DNA of 64,000 bases from JACRIM01 sp964605185 (GCA_964605185.1 CAZSBF010000002.1:22808-86807); one strand, 5' to 3'; shown: positions 9,522-18,699, counted from the stretch's first letter. Notes: generated by a model not told the origin, from the letters alone. Program-made: numbers and translations.

Positions 9522-9744
9522 CAGACCCAATCACCGGCAGGTTTATCCTATTATCAGGACACATTCCTCTGGACATGCCGATAAGCGGCTTGGTATAGTG
9601 GAGAGGCTACTTGCGAGGTGAGATTTCTCCTACCACGCGAGGGGTGGAACGACTGGTTCTTGAAAACTCGTAAGCATTATCCCGGCCCGTTCTCTAAATC
9701 AGTGTACGGCGATGGGTGCTTGTAACCAACTGTAGGAGTTCGAG
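9522..9744 (+). other. Non-coding leader before dockerin protein A
   Basis: 223 bases without a gene. TGGTATAGT at 9591-9599 is a plausible extended -10 for the following gene, but its -35 is weak. Short inverted repeats follow (GGTGAGA...TCTCCTACC and CCAC...GTGG around 9620-9650), so the long 5' UTR could be structured. No known riboswitch was recognised. Confidence 0.35.
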
Positions 9745-11316
9745 ATGCGCTTGAATTTTTCGAAACAGTTAATCGGTTGCGCCGTCGCGCTTTCATCGGC
9801 TAGCCTGACGTACGTCGCACCAACATTTGCTGGTTCATACCCTGGTTGTCCTGGCACGCCAGAGCAGCAAGACGGTCCCGACGTCATCGTTGGAACACTA
9901 TGTCACGATGCCATTACTAACTACAACTTCTCGAACGTAGGTGGCATTGACTACGAGTCGTTTTCGATGGGGACGACGTCGTGTAACGTCGGCAATGTTC
10001 ACTTGAACTGGCTTTCTTCGGCCCAGGGCAATAACAACAACCACCCGGTCATTGGGCAGAATTTCTTTCGACTCAAGAACGTTAATGGCACACGCCGTTT
10101 TGAACAGTTGGCTCAGGCATGGTTAAAGCACGGGTTTTGCGCGCTGTGCGGGAACAACTGTTGTACGGATAATACGGACGAATCGTGCGATCACCTCGGC
10201 GTCGGATGTAGTGATCCGTATGCCTCCTCCCGCAATGGTGCGCAGGCTACATCTCAGTGGATGGGCCCAAAATGGCAGGCAAATCCGACGACGGGTATTC
10301 ACACGGAGCCCAGGGCCAACCCTTCTTTTACCGCTAATACTGTGAGTCGACGAATGCACGTTCCCATCTCTGAGCTCCAAGTCTCAAATGGAACCGGGGA
10401 CGTCAATGCCACTCGCTATTTCGGCGAAGGCCAATATGTCGCCGCCGACGATGCCGCCGCAGGCAACGACCTGAATAATGCCTCCTATCGTCCGATTAGT
10501 GTCACCGGCGGCGGCACTGCTTGGAGTTTCAGTGCGACCGGATCCACCCAGCGCAAACAATGTGCCATTCGCGCCTGGGCCGACACTGATACAACATCGA
10601 CCATCGAAGGCGTGATTTCCCGTGTTGTCGAAACCGACATGATCACCCCAGAAGAAAACGGGGATTCGGCCCTTGTGATCATTGCTGCTCAGGCGACTAA
10701 CATCGGCGGCGGAATGTGGCACTACGAATACGCGGTTCAGAATCTGAACTCTGATCGTAGTGTTTCCAGCGTTAGCATTCCGGTCTCAAGCTACCTGACT
10801 GTTTCCAATATCGGTTTTCGCGATGTCGCATATTGGGATAGCGACGGCGAAGGAAACGTGACGCGTAGCGGTACCGATTGGAACAGCGGCCATTCCGCCG
10901 GAGCTGTCACATGGTCATGCACTGAAACGCATGCCCAAAATGTGAACGCAAATGCACTCCGCTGGGGCACCATGTACAACTTCCGCTTCGACTGCAACCA
11001 GGGGCCGGAATATAGCCACGGCGATGTCGTGCCGGATCTCGCGACCTTTGGCCAGTTCAAACCCGGCGCACAAAGTTTCACCGGCGAAACCGTTGCGCCG
11101 GGCATCGTCACCTGCCTCCGCGGCGACATGAACAACGACGGCCTGATTGACGGCGGCGACATCTCCCGCTTCTCGGAGATCATCGTCAATGGCAACAGTT
11201 CGGCGACGGCTCGCGAAAAGTGCGCCGGCGACCTTGAAGCCATCAACGACTTCGGCGTCGACCTCGATGACACCGACAACTTTGCCAACTGCCTGCTTAA
11301 CGGCGGCGGCTGCTAA
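9745..11316 (+). CDS. Secreted Cys-rich protein with C-terminal dockerin-like domain, unit A
   Basis: A 523-residue protein; TAGGAG lies 8 nt before ATG 9745. Signal peptide to about residue 29 (TYVAPTFA). The body contains GPDVIVG, TSCNVGNVHLNW, NNHPVIG, a Cys-rich patch (CALCGNNCCTDN...CSDPYASSRNG) and late beta-rich segments (GMWHYEYAVQNLNSDRSV). Residues 457-523 are a dockerin-type EF-hand pair (GDMNNDGLIDGGDISRF; DFGVDLDDTDNFANC) ending in GGGC, like the GC-ending dockerin tails of Phycisphaerae. The body is homologous to the protein at 13886. Its likely role is as an extracellular or surface structural or binding protein retained through the tail. Function otherwise unknown. Confidence 0.75.
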   Translation: MRLNFSKQLIGCAVALSSASLTYVAPTFAGSYPGCPGTPEQQDGPDVIVGTLCHDAITNYNFSNVGGIDYESFSMGTTSCNVGNVHLNWLSSAQGNNNNHPVIGQNFFRLKNVNGTRRFEQLAQAWLKHGFCALCGNNCCTDNTDESCDHLGVGCSDPYASSRNGAQATSQWMGPKWQANPTTGIHTEPRANPSFTANTVSRRMHVPISELQVSNGTGDVNATRYFGEGQYVAADDAAAGNDLNNASYRPISVTGGGTAWSFSATGSTQRKQCAIRAWADTDTTSTIEGVISRVVETDMITPEENGDSALVIIAAQATNIGGGMWHYEYAVQNLNSDRSVSSVSIPVSSYLTVSNIGFRDVAYWDSDGEGNVTRSGTDWNSGHSAGAVTWSCTETHAQNVNANALRWGTMYNFRFDCNQGPEYSHGDVVPDLATFGQFKPGAQSFTGETVAPGIVTCLRGDMNNDGLIDGGDISRFSEIIVNGNSSATAREKCAGDLEAINDFGVDLDDTDNFANCLLNGGGC

Positions 11317-11349
11317 GCGGTCGTCCAACTGATTTGAGGGTGGATGGAA

Positions 11350-11383
11350 AGAGCCGGCTCCACGGGAGTCGGCTCTTTTTTTT
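11350..11383 (+). terminator. Rho-independent terminator after unit A
   Basis: A 12-bp stem (AGAGCCGGCTCC / GGAGTCGGCTCT, one G-T pair) with loop ACG is followed by a run of eight T. It lies 33 bases after the stop. The preceding GAGGGTGGATGG is repeated before the terminator of unit B. Confidence 0.9.
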
Positions 11384-11442
11384 GTCATCGTTGAACTTCC
11401 ACGGGGAGTTTGCCCGGGTTGGAAAACATGCGCCCAACCTGC

Positions 11443-11448
11443 TCTAAT
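11443..11448 (+). promoter_or_regulatory. -10 hexamer TCTAAT before fused pentein gene
   Basis: TCTAAT, then 8 nt, then ATG 11457, with no ribosome-binding site. The context is shared with 7161-7166 in unit A. Confidence 0.4.
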
Positions 11449-11456
11449 CACGCTCG

Positions 11457-13580
11457 ATGCGAAGACTCCCACAATGCGTGTTCCTCGTTTTCCTACTGGC
11501 TTCGCTTGCGCTCGGGCAATCGCCGACGACGAACCCATCCGCGGGGATCGGGGAAGTCGAACGCGAAGTGATGGAAAACATCCGTCGCCAGCCACTTGGC
11601 CGGGGAACGGTGGACGACCTGAATCTCCCCGATGAGTTTCTTCGTCGGTGCGCCGATCGAATCATCCGGCAGACCTACGAAACGCGATACCGCGCCGTGC
11701 TTCCGGATGAAATGACCCTTGTGAAAGCCCCGCCTGGCGAAGCCGACTCCGCCCCCGACGTCTCCGCGATCACGATTCGCCGATTTCCTTCGCCGCCTGA
11801 TCTGGCGACCTATCGCAATACCCTGCGTGAGGATCGACCACCCCTTCGGGGTTTTCGCGCTCCGATTCGAGGCGAATCCACTCAAGAGTGGCCGTTCGAT
11901 CAGCCCGGGGAATCAACCCCGACCGACGTGCGACAGGCGGCCGACCTGGTGGCCGCGCGACTGGCGCGTGACGGACTCCCGGCCACAACCGGCGCATTGG
12001 CGGACGTGCTGGGTGAGAAACTGCTGCGACAGGACGCGCCGAGCCTGCTAAGGCGTGTGGGCATCCCGGTGGACCTGCTTGCCTGTTTCGGCGCATCCGA
12101 GCGCGACGGCACATTGCAGAAATTGCTTCAGGAAATAGCGGAGCGGAGACGGAAATCGCCCGTCGAATGCGGGCAATGGTTGTCGAAACTCCCGTTTGTG
12201 TGGAAACCCTCTGGTTTTCGCGTCGCATTGGACAGCGGTAAACACGATGCCGCAATGCTCCGCCTGCAACTCACCCGCGGTGATTATTGGGATGGCGTGG
12301 GCGATGGATGCAGCGTGGATATCGCCCGCCAGTTGATCGCGAAACTGCCGGAAACGAAGTTTGTCATTCACATTCAGGATCGCTTCGTCAACCAGTTCTT
12401 GCTTACGGCAAAGCAATGGCCCCTTGGCGATCGGGGGCGCGTGATGGTATTGCCTGAACAAGAGATTCTGGGGCAATGGGCACAAGACAACGCAAAAGTC
12501 GGATTCATCGAACGACGAGACGGTGGATCAGCCGCCACAAAACCTGTCACGCTGGTCCCAAGGTACGCAAGCCGTCGGGAGGATGGCTCCGTACTTGTAC
12601 CCGGCGAATCGTTTCTCGCAGATCGACTGAGCGAGGCGGGATACGAGGTCCGCCAATCACCCTTGCTATTTCAAGGGGGAAATCTGATCGCCGTTCGCGA
12701 TCCCAAATCAGGCTCGCGTGTCCTGTTGATGGGCGAGGCGGAGATCTACCGCAACACCGCACTGGGCCTGACTCGCCGCCAGGTTGAGGAGGCGTTTCGA
12801 GCGGAATTCGGAGTCGATGAGTGCCTGGTGCTGCCGGCCATTTCATATCACATCGACTACGAAGTTTCCTTTCGCGAGAACGACAAGAGGTTGATGGTGT
12901 TTGTTAACGATGCTCCAGCGGCCAGGCAGATTGTGTTGGATGTGGGTCTGGAGTGCCTTCAGACGGCCGGTGTCCTCAGCGCGGATGCACGAAAAACGGC
13001 AAAGGCACACCTTGACGCCCATCGAGATCGTGAATTCCTGGGGGTCGTGATGTCTCCGTTGCTGCAAACAGCCGCGACTCATGGCGGATTTCCGGCAGCC
13101 CTGGCTCGCCGTTTTTCGACGGGACCCATTGATTCCGGAGTCGGCAATCTCCAGCGATTTCTCCTCGCGCTTGATCTCCTCGCGGCCGAAGCGCTGCCTT
13201 CGGAGGCATGGCCGATGGACGAACATAGTCAAGCCTTTCGCCGGGCGATACTCCGACGGCACGATGACCGGAAGCGCTCGTTGGAGACACTTGCACGCCG
13301 CGGGTGGGTGCTAACACCCATTCCAAGCCTGTCCGAGGAAGGCATGAGCATGAACTACGTCAATGGAATCCAATTGCGATCGAGATACGTCATGCCGGCC
13401 TATGGTGGCCTCTATGAACAACTGGACAAGACGTCACAAAGTCGATTCTCGGATGGCCTACCGAAAAATGTAGAGGTAGTCCCAATCTCGTGTGGTGAGA
13501 GCCTGAGGCGTGTTGGGGCTGTTCGATGCACGGCCAGCGCATATCCGGATTCTGGATCGCACACCTCCAATAGCCCATAA
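11457..13580 (+). CDS. Secreted fused module plus pentein-fold enzyme, unit B
   Basis: A 707-residue protein. Signal peptide (MRRLPQCVFLVFLLASLALG). Residues about 20-85 correspond to the separate protein at 7174; the remainder corresponds to the whole 7602 protein. Pentein residues align: WAQDN 341-345, FQGGNL (GGN 407-409), His465 and Asp467 in YHIDYEV, NYVNG 633-637 and Cys691 in GAVRCTAS. It lacks the C-terminal membrane helix present in the split form, so this version is probably soluble after export. It is the second copy of the duplicated cassette, with its own promoter-like hexamer, and follows the unit A terminator by 73 bases. Substrate unknown; deiminase or amidinohydrolase-type chemistry is inferred from the fold. 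Confidence 0.66.
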   Translation: MRRLPQCVFLVFLLASLALGQSPTTNPSAGIGEVEREVMENIRRQPLGRGTVDDLNLPDEFLRRCADRIIRQTYETRYRAVLPDEMTLVKAPPGEADSAPDVSAITIRRFPSPPDLATYRNTLREDRPPLRGFRAPIRGESTQEWPFDQPGESTPTDVRQAADLVAARLARDGLPATTGALADVLGEKLLRQDAPSLLRRVGIPVDLLACFGASERDGTLQKLLQEIAERRRKSPVECGQWLSKLPFVWKPSGFRVALDSGKHDAAMLRLQLTRGDYWDGVGDGCSVDIARQLIAKLPETKFVIHIQDRFVNQFLLTAKQWPLGDRGRVMVLPEQEILGQWAQDNAKVGFIERRDGGSAATKPVTLVPRYASRREDGSVLVPGESFLADRLSEAGYEVRQSPLLFQGGNLIAVRDPKSGSRVLLMGEAEIYRNTALGLTRRQVEEAFRAEFGVDECLVLPAISYHIDYEVSFRENDKRLMVFVNDAPAARQIVLDVGLECLQTAGVLSADARKTAKAHLDAHRDREFLGVVMSPLLQTAATHGGFPAALARRFSTGPIDSGVGNLQRFLLALDLLAAEALPSEAWPMDEHSQAFRRAILRRHDDRKRSLETLARRGWVLTPIPSLSEEGMSMNYVNGIQLRSRYVMPAYGGLYEQLDKTSQSRFSDGLPKNVEVVPISCGESLRRVGAVRCTASAYPDSGSHTSNSP

Positions 13581-13885
13581 ACAGCACCAAATTGGTACCC
13601 CTTCCTTGGTTGTCACCCCATCATCGACGTATTAGCCGGCAATTTGGTTGGAAACAAAGGCCGATGAAATATGTCCGTTCGATCTGCAGGTAGTTGAAAT
13701 AACACCATGTGTTGTGGTATGCTTAGGTTCAATGGGAACCTCGAAATTCTGTGAGGGGGCTACGGAAGTCTGATAATCCGGTAACTCCAGTCTATTCGTT
13801 TCACAAGAACGTAGTCGTTCAATCGTTGAGTCTGCGCATTTTGGTTCAGGCCCGTACGGCGGAATAACTTGCAGGAGCAAATCTG
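13581..13885 (+). other. Non-coding leader before dockerin protein B
   Basis: 305 bases without a gene. They hold a recognisable promoter (13694-13723) and a small hairpin AGGTTC-AATGG-GAACCT just downstream of it (13725-13741). The rest shows nothing I can name. Confidence 0.4.
13694..13723 (+). promoter_or_regulatory. Sigma-70-type promoter for dockerin protein B
   Basis: TTGAAA (13694-13699), an 18-bp spacer and TATGCT (13718-13723), the latter in a TGGTATGCT extended -10 context. This gives a 5' UTR of about 155 nt. Confidence 0.5.
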
Positions 13886-15919
13886 ATGCGACAAAATCGA
13901 AACGTGATCTTGGCGATGGCCATGTTTTCACCCGTCCTTGCATTTTCCGGCATGGCGAATGCCGAGGACACGTTGTGGTCCATCCGCGAAGGTCACACCC
14001 TGATTGTCCTGGACCAGGATGCACTAAGAAAAGCAAACTTGCTGGTCTCCTCCGATGTCGGCCGGCCGACCGAGCCGATGCTGTTGGACGTGGCTCCGCA
14101 TACTCCGTATGCCGCGGTGATTGACGATTTGAAGTCCGCGCAGTTCAGCACGCTTCAAGTTTTCCATTTGGGTGGATTGACCATCAGCAGTCGCACCGGA
14201 CAGTTCAACATGTCCTCGATCTTGATCGATGGTTCAGTATTGGCATCGCAATCACTGCAAGACAAGTCGCTGGACCAGAGTCCACGACTCATCGTGTCAG
14301 GCGGGGATCGGTTTGTTGATGTTCCTTCGGGTGGCTTTGGGATTCAGGGCGGATCATTAGTGATCTCACCGACCTTGGCGGCCCAGCTCGGTTCTGAGCG
14401 TCTGACCGGCGTTTCCATCGGCACGGTGTCAATGAATCTTGTCTTTGACGTTCCGCACCCAACGCAAGACGAACCAAACGGGCAAAGAGTCTGCGCGAAT
14501 CCCACTACAGGTCCGGACGTGATTGTTGGCGGCCTTGAGGCTAGTGGCTCAGCGGTGTCGAACTACACTGCGGTCGGCGCCATTGATGCCATCTCCATTG
14601 CCACTTCCTCGTGCAACATTGGAAACGTAAACGTCCAATGGGTGGCCTCAAACAACAACCATCCCGTGATTGGCGGATCGCTCTATCGATACAATGTTGT
14701 AAATGGCTCAGGTCGATTCGAGCAGATCGGCCTTGGATGGCTGAAGCATGGCTTCACAGCGCTTACCCAGAACTTGTGCTGCACCTGCAATGGCCAGGGT
14801 GGATCCGTTCTTGGTCAGGGGTGCTCCGATCCATATACAGCCAGCCGCAACGGGCAGCAGCTCACGACGTCCGGAGGCCTTGGCCCCCGGTTTCAGGTGA
14901 ATGCACATACCGGCGTTTTCACGTTTCCTTATCTGTTTCGGAACCTGGCCATTCCCGGGGGCGAGACCAACATCTCTCGACGAGTTCAGATCAAGTTGAC
15001 GGACCTCAACCCGGCCGTGAATACTGGTGCCATCTATACCATCGAAGGCCAGTATGTCACCAAAGACGATGCAACGGCCGGCAACCAAAACAACAATGCG
15101 TCCTATGCACCAGCAACCGTAACCGGCAATGCAACGGATTGCTCGGTGTCCGCATCAAACGGTACGACGGTTCGTCAGAAATCGGCCGTACAAAGGTGGA
15201 AGGCACTCGATGCATCAGTCACGGAATCGTTAATCGACGTTCCCGAGGATGCCTTGCCTGCAACCGGTCGGCTGATACTCATGGCAAAAGCAACGTCGCT
15301 TGGAGGCGGCCTCTATCATTACGAATACGCGCTTAACAACATGAACTCGGAACGCGCGGTGCAGAGTTTTAGCGTCCCCATTTCGCCTTATGCCAATGTG
15401 ACCAACATCGGATTCCACGATGTGTTCTACCACGACCCCGATGGCTGCGGCAGCACCACCAGCGTCCCCATCACCTTTGATGGAACGGATTGGCCGGGTG
15501 TCGTTTCCGGTGGCAACGTGCATTGGGATATGGTTGCCCTGTCCGGTACAGGCGCAAACGCGCCGTGTAATTCAAATGCGATCCGCTGGGGTTCGACGTT
15601 TAACTTCCGATTCGATTCAGATCTGCCGCCCAGCAGCGGGAAAGTCGCTATCGGCCAATGGACCGTCGTGAACTCGGTGGATGCCAACACCGTCATACCG
15701 GATAGCAATGTCACCTGCCTTCGCGGCGACATGAACAACGACGGCCTGATTGACGCCGCCGACATTTCCCGCTTCTCGGCAATCATGGTGAACGGCAACG
15801 GCTCGGCGACTCCCCGCGAGAAATGCGCCGGCGACCTTGAGGCGATTGCCGACTTCGGCGTTGACCTCGATGACACCGACAATTTCGCCAACTGCCTCCT
15901 CAACGGCGGCGGCTGCTAG
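13886..15919 (+). CDS. Secreted Cys-rich protein with C-terminal dockerin-like domain, unit B
   Basis: A 677-residue protein; CAGGAG lies about 9 nt before ATG 13886. Signal peptide to about residue 26 (SGMANA). Residues about 30-185 are an extra N-terminal beta-rich domain absent from the unit A protein. From GPDVIVG on it parallels unit A: TSSCNIGNVNVQWV, NNHPVIGG, FEQIGLGWLKHGF, a Cys cluster (CCTCNGQGG...GCSDPYTASRNG) and LYHYEYALNNMNSERAV. The last 67 residues (611-677) match the unit A tail at 60 of 67 positions, including the two Ca-binding loops and terminal GGGC. It probably has the same extracellular role as the unit A protein with an added binding domain. Confidence 0.75.
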   Translation: MRQNRNVILAMAMFSPVLAFSGMANAEDTLWSIREGHTLIVLDQDALRKANLLVSSDVGRPTEPMLLDVAPHTPYAAVIDDLKSAQFSTLQVFHLGGLTISSRTGQFNMSSILIDGSVLASQSLQDKSLDQSPRLIVSGGDRFVDVPSGGFGIQGGSLVISPTLAAQLGSERLTGVSIGTVSMNLVFDVPHPTQDEPNGQRVCANPTTGPDVIVGGLEASGSAVSNYTAVGAIDAISIATSSCNIGNVNVQWVASNNNHPVIGGSLYRYNVVNGSGRFEQIGLGWLKHGFTALTQNLCCTCNGQGGSVLGQGCSDPYTASRNGQQLTTSGGLGPRFQVNAHTGVFTFPYLFRNLAIPGGETNISRRVQIKLTDLNPAVNTGAIYTIEGQYVTKDDATAGNQNNNASYAPATVTGNATDCSVSASNGTTVRQKSAVQRWKALDASVTESLIDVPEDALPATGRLILMAKATSLGGGLYHYEYALNNMNSERAVQSFSVPISPYANVTNIGFHDVFYHDPDGCGSTTSVPITFDGTDWPGVVSGGNVHWDMVALSGTGANAPCNSNAIRWGSTFNFRFDSDLPPSSGKVAIGQWTVVNSVDANTVIPDSNVTCLRGDMNNDGLIDAADISRFSAIMVNGNGSATPREKCAGDLEAIADFGVDLDDTDNFANCLLNGGGC

Positions 15920-15953
15920 GCGAATGATTCGATTTTAGGAGGGTGGATGGGAG

Positions 15954-15985
15954 AAGCCGGGTCCTCGCGACCCGGCTTTTTCTTT
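15954..15985 (+). terminator. Rho-independent terminator after unit B
   Basis: A 10-bp stem AAGCCGGGTC / GACCCGGCTT with loop CTCGC is followed by TTTCTTTT. It is preceded by the same GAGGGTGGATGG string as the unit A terminator. Confidence 0.88.
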
Positions 15986-16015
15986 TGCCTTAATATCCAC
16001 GGGAAAGGACTTCCT

Positions 16016-16501
16016 ATGAGTGCGGATGGATCTGACAATCCCGTACACACCAGACTGATGGCCGAACTTCGCGCCCTGCTCACCAGCGCGTCGCCTGCCG
16101 CCGCCCTCGACCTGGTGATGCAGCACTTTTCCTGTCCCGTCGGATCGATTCACCGTCTTGACCCGGCCACCGGGCACCTACTCTTGATCGAGCGCCGCGG
16201 AATCCCCGACGCGATGCTCCCCGCCATCGAGCGCATTCCCATTGGAAAGGGAATGGCCGGCCTGGCCGCCGAGCGCCGCACACCCATCACGGTTTGCAAC
16301 CTCCAAACTGATCAATCGGGCCAGGTACGGCCGGGAGCAAAAGCAACCGGCATGGAAGGAGCCATCGCCGTCCCATTGCTGGTCGACGGGGCGGTTAAAG
16401 GTGTCCTTGGAATTGCGATGCCGACGGCGCACGAGTTCAGTGCGGACGACCAGATGCTGCTGATGCGAATCGCAGCGGAGTTCGGCGAGCGCCTGGGGTA
16501 A
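16016..16501 (+). CDS. GAF-domain protein
   Basis: A 161-residue protein. ATG 16016 has AAAGGA 7-8 nt upstream; longer versions of the frame would run through the preceding terminator. A single GAF domain fills the protein: GSIHRLDPATGHLLLIERRG, GKGMAGLAAERRTPITVCNL, GAIAVPLLVDGAVKGVLGIA and the closing helix DQMLLMRIAAEFGERLG. No output domain is attached, so it is a stand-alone small-ligand or redox sensor. It does not show the cysteine set of free-methionine sulfoxide reductase. Convergent with the EF-G-like gene. Confidence 0.8.
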   Translation: MSADGSDNPVHTRLMAELRALLTSASPAAALDLVMQHFSCPVGSIHRLDPATGHLLLIERRGIPDAMLPAIERIPIGKGMAGLAAERRTPITVCNLQTDQSGQVRPGAKATGMEGAIAVPLLVDGAVKGVLGIAMPTAHEFSADDQMLLMRIAAEFGERLG

Positions 16502-16525
16502 TGCGTTGCGGTGCTTCCGCGACGG

Positions 16526-18556
16526 TTACTCGTCCTCTTCCTTCTTCGGCTTGTACTGTGCGATGATCGCCGCGGCCTCGTTGCTGGGCACCGCCTCGAA
16601 GTGCGACAGATCCATGGCAAAGCTGCCCTTGCCGCCGGTGATGCTGCTCAGTCGCGAATGGTAGTCCGCCACCTTAGCCAGCGGCACCTGCGCCTTGATC
16701 ACCGCGAGATTACCGGGAAGCATGTCCTGTCCGCTCGGCCGACCGCGCCGCTGGGCAAGGTCGCCGGTGATGTCGCCGACATTGTCTGCCGGAACGGTCA
16801 CTTCAATATTGACGATCGGCTCCAAAAGCACGGGCTTGGCCTTGAGTACGGCGTCCCTGAAGGCCAGCTTTCCTGCCGTCTTAAATGCGACTTCTTTCGA
16901 ATCAACCGGGTGATGCTTGCCATCGGTGATGCTCACCTTGATATCCTGTAGCGGAAACCCGGCCAGCGCGCCCTGCCCCAGCAATTCCACGACGCCCTTC
17001 TTGATCGCTGACTCGAATTGCCCCGGAATCGATCCGCCAAAAATGTCCCACGCCCACTGCATCGGCGGCTCGGACCCGCGTGGCAAGGGGTCAACCCGCA
17101 GAAACACCTCGCCGAACTGTCCCGCCCCACCGGTTTGCTTCTTGTGGCGATGGTGCCCTTCCGCTCCCATCGAAATCGTCTCGCGATAGGGAATCTTCGG
17201 CGGCTTCGTGTTGACGTCGATCTTGAACAGCCGGTGCATCTTCGAAAGGATCACGCGCAGGTGCAGATCGCCGACGCCGCTCACCACGAGTTCGTGCGTC
17301 TGACCGTCGTGATGCGCCTTGAAGCAGGGGTCGACATCGGAGAATCGCCGCACCGCGTCGCCGATCTTGGCCTCATCCCCTCGGGCCTTGGGTTCGACGG
17401 CGAGCGAGTACATCGGCGTCGGAAACTTCACCTTCGGGATATCCCCCTCGCCATGCCCGTCAAACAGCGTCTCGCCAATGTGAAATTCGGTCTTGGAAAC
17501 AGCGAAAATGTCGCCGGCAATGGCGAGGTCCACGTCCTTGTGATCGTGGCCCTGGAATCGAAGCAAGTGGCCCGGCCGCGCCCCCTTCTTTTCGCCGGGA
17601 TGCACGAGGTTTCCATCGGGCTTCAGGCTGCCTGAAAAAGTGCGAATGAAGCAATACCGAATGCCGCTCTTGGGATCATTGGCAACCTTGAACGCCTGAC
17701 CGACAAACGGACCGTCGAGTTTGAGTTGCGTCTCCTTGTCGCCGACCTTGAGCATGCGCTGCTTTCCCTCGATGGGCGAAGGGCATTCCTTCGCGACAAA
17801 CGCGAGGAGTTCCTTAATGCCGACGTTGCCTCGCGCGTTGGTGAACAGCAGCGGAATAATGTTTCCCGCCGCGATCGCCTTGGGAAGATTTTCCTGTACC
17901 TCTTCCGCCGACAACTCGCCCTGCTCGAAATACTTGTTCAGGAGCGCATCATCGACCTCGGCCACGCGCTCGACGATGTCTTTGTGCGCCTCGGCCACAC
18001 TATAAAAGTCGGTGTCACCGCCTGCATTCGTGATGCAATTCACGACCGACTTGCACTTCCCCGCCGGCAGGTTCACCGGCACAACCTCATTGCCGATGGT
18101 CTCACGCAATGCCTTGAGCAGATCGTCAAATGCGACGCCTTCTGAATCCATCCGGTTCACCACCACCAACCGGGCAAGCCCCTGCGCCTGTGCGATGCCG
18201 TTAAGCCGACGAGTGTTCACTTGCACTCCGGCCGCCGCGTTAATCACGATGACTGCGGTTTCCACCGCCATGAGCGACGCAATGGCCGGTCCGACGAAAT
18301 CGGGCGCGCCAGGGGTATCGATGATGTTTAGCGTCTTTCCCTCGGCGTTGATGTACAGCACGTGGGAATCGACCGAGCAAAGGCGCTCCTTCGCCTCATC
18401 ATCTGTGTCGAGGTGGCTGGTCTTGTCGCTGACACTGCCGAGTCGGGTGGTCACGCCGGTGCTGTGCAGAAAGGCCTCACAAAGCGACGTCTTTCCCGCG
18501 CCGCCGTGACCGACCAGAGTGATGTTACGAATGTCCGCTGTGGAATAGGAGGGCAT
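16526..18556 (-). CDS. Elongation factor G-like GTPase (EF-G2 type paralogue)
   Basis: A 676-residue protein; GGAGACC precedes ATG 18556. Full EF-G layout: G1 GHGGAGKTS, G3 DTPGAPDF, G4 NRMD, domain II (GQAFKVANDPKSG), domain III (GVGDLHLRVILSKM), domain IV (KKQTGGAGQFGEVFLRVDP) and the C-terminal EF-G fold (GDLAQRRGRPSGQ). The altered G1 (canonical AHIDAGKTT) and G3 (canonical DTPGHVDF, whose His is catalytic and is Ala-Pro here) mark it as an EF-G2-like paralogue rather than the main factor. An auxiliary ribosomal role is inferred. The housekeeping fusA is not in the window. Confidence 0.85.
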   Translation of the reverse strand: MPSYSTADIRNITLVGHGGAGKTSLCEAFLHSTGVTTRLGSVSDKTSHLDTDDEAKERLCSVDSHVLYINAEGKTLNIIDTPGAPDFVGPAIASLMAVETAVIVINAAAGVQVNTRRLNGIAQAQGLARLVVVNRMDSEGVAFDDLLKALRETIGNEVVPVNLPAGKCKSVVNCITNAGGDTDFYSVAEAHKDIVERVAEVDDALLNKYFEQGELSAEEVQENLPKAIAAGNIIPLLFTNARGNVGIKELLAFVAKECPSPIEGKQRMLKVGDKETQLKLDGPFVGQAFKVANDPKSGIRYCFIRTFSGSLKPDGNLVHPGEKKGARPGHLLRFQGHDHKDVDLAIAGDIFAVSKTEFHIGETLFDGHGEGDIPKVKFPTPMYSLAVEPKARGDEAKIGDAVRRFSDVDPCFKAHHDGQTHELVVSGVGDLHLRVILSKMHRLFKIDVNTKPPKIPYRETISMGAEGHHRHKKQTGGAGQFGEVFLRVDPLPRGSEPPMQWAWDIFGGSIPGQFESAIKKGVVELLGQGALAGFPLQDIKVSITDGKHHPVDSKEVAFKTAGKLAFRDAVLKAKPVLLEPIVNIEVTVPADNVGDITGDLAQRRGRPSGQDMLPGNLAVIKAQVPLAKVADYHSRLSSITGGKGSFAMDLSHFEAVPSNEAAAIIAQYKPKKEEDE

Positions 18557-18699
18557 AATGATGGGTCTCCATATCGCGTCGTGCGCAACGGCGCGGAATG
18601 TAAAATGGTACCCGTTTTTAGGTCACGGAGTAAAGCCGGACAGGGGCTTGTGAAATGAATGGGCCGGACCCAAGTTCCATCGGATCGCTGTTGGAATTG

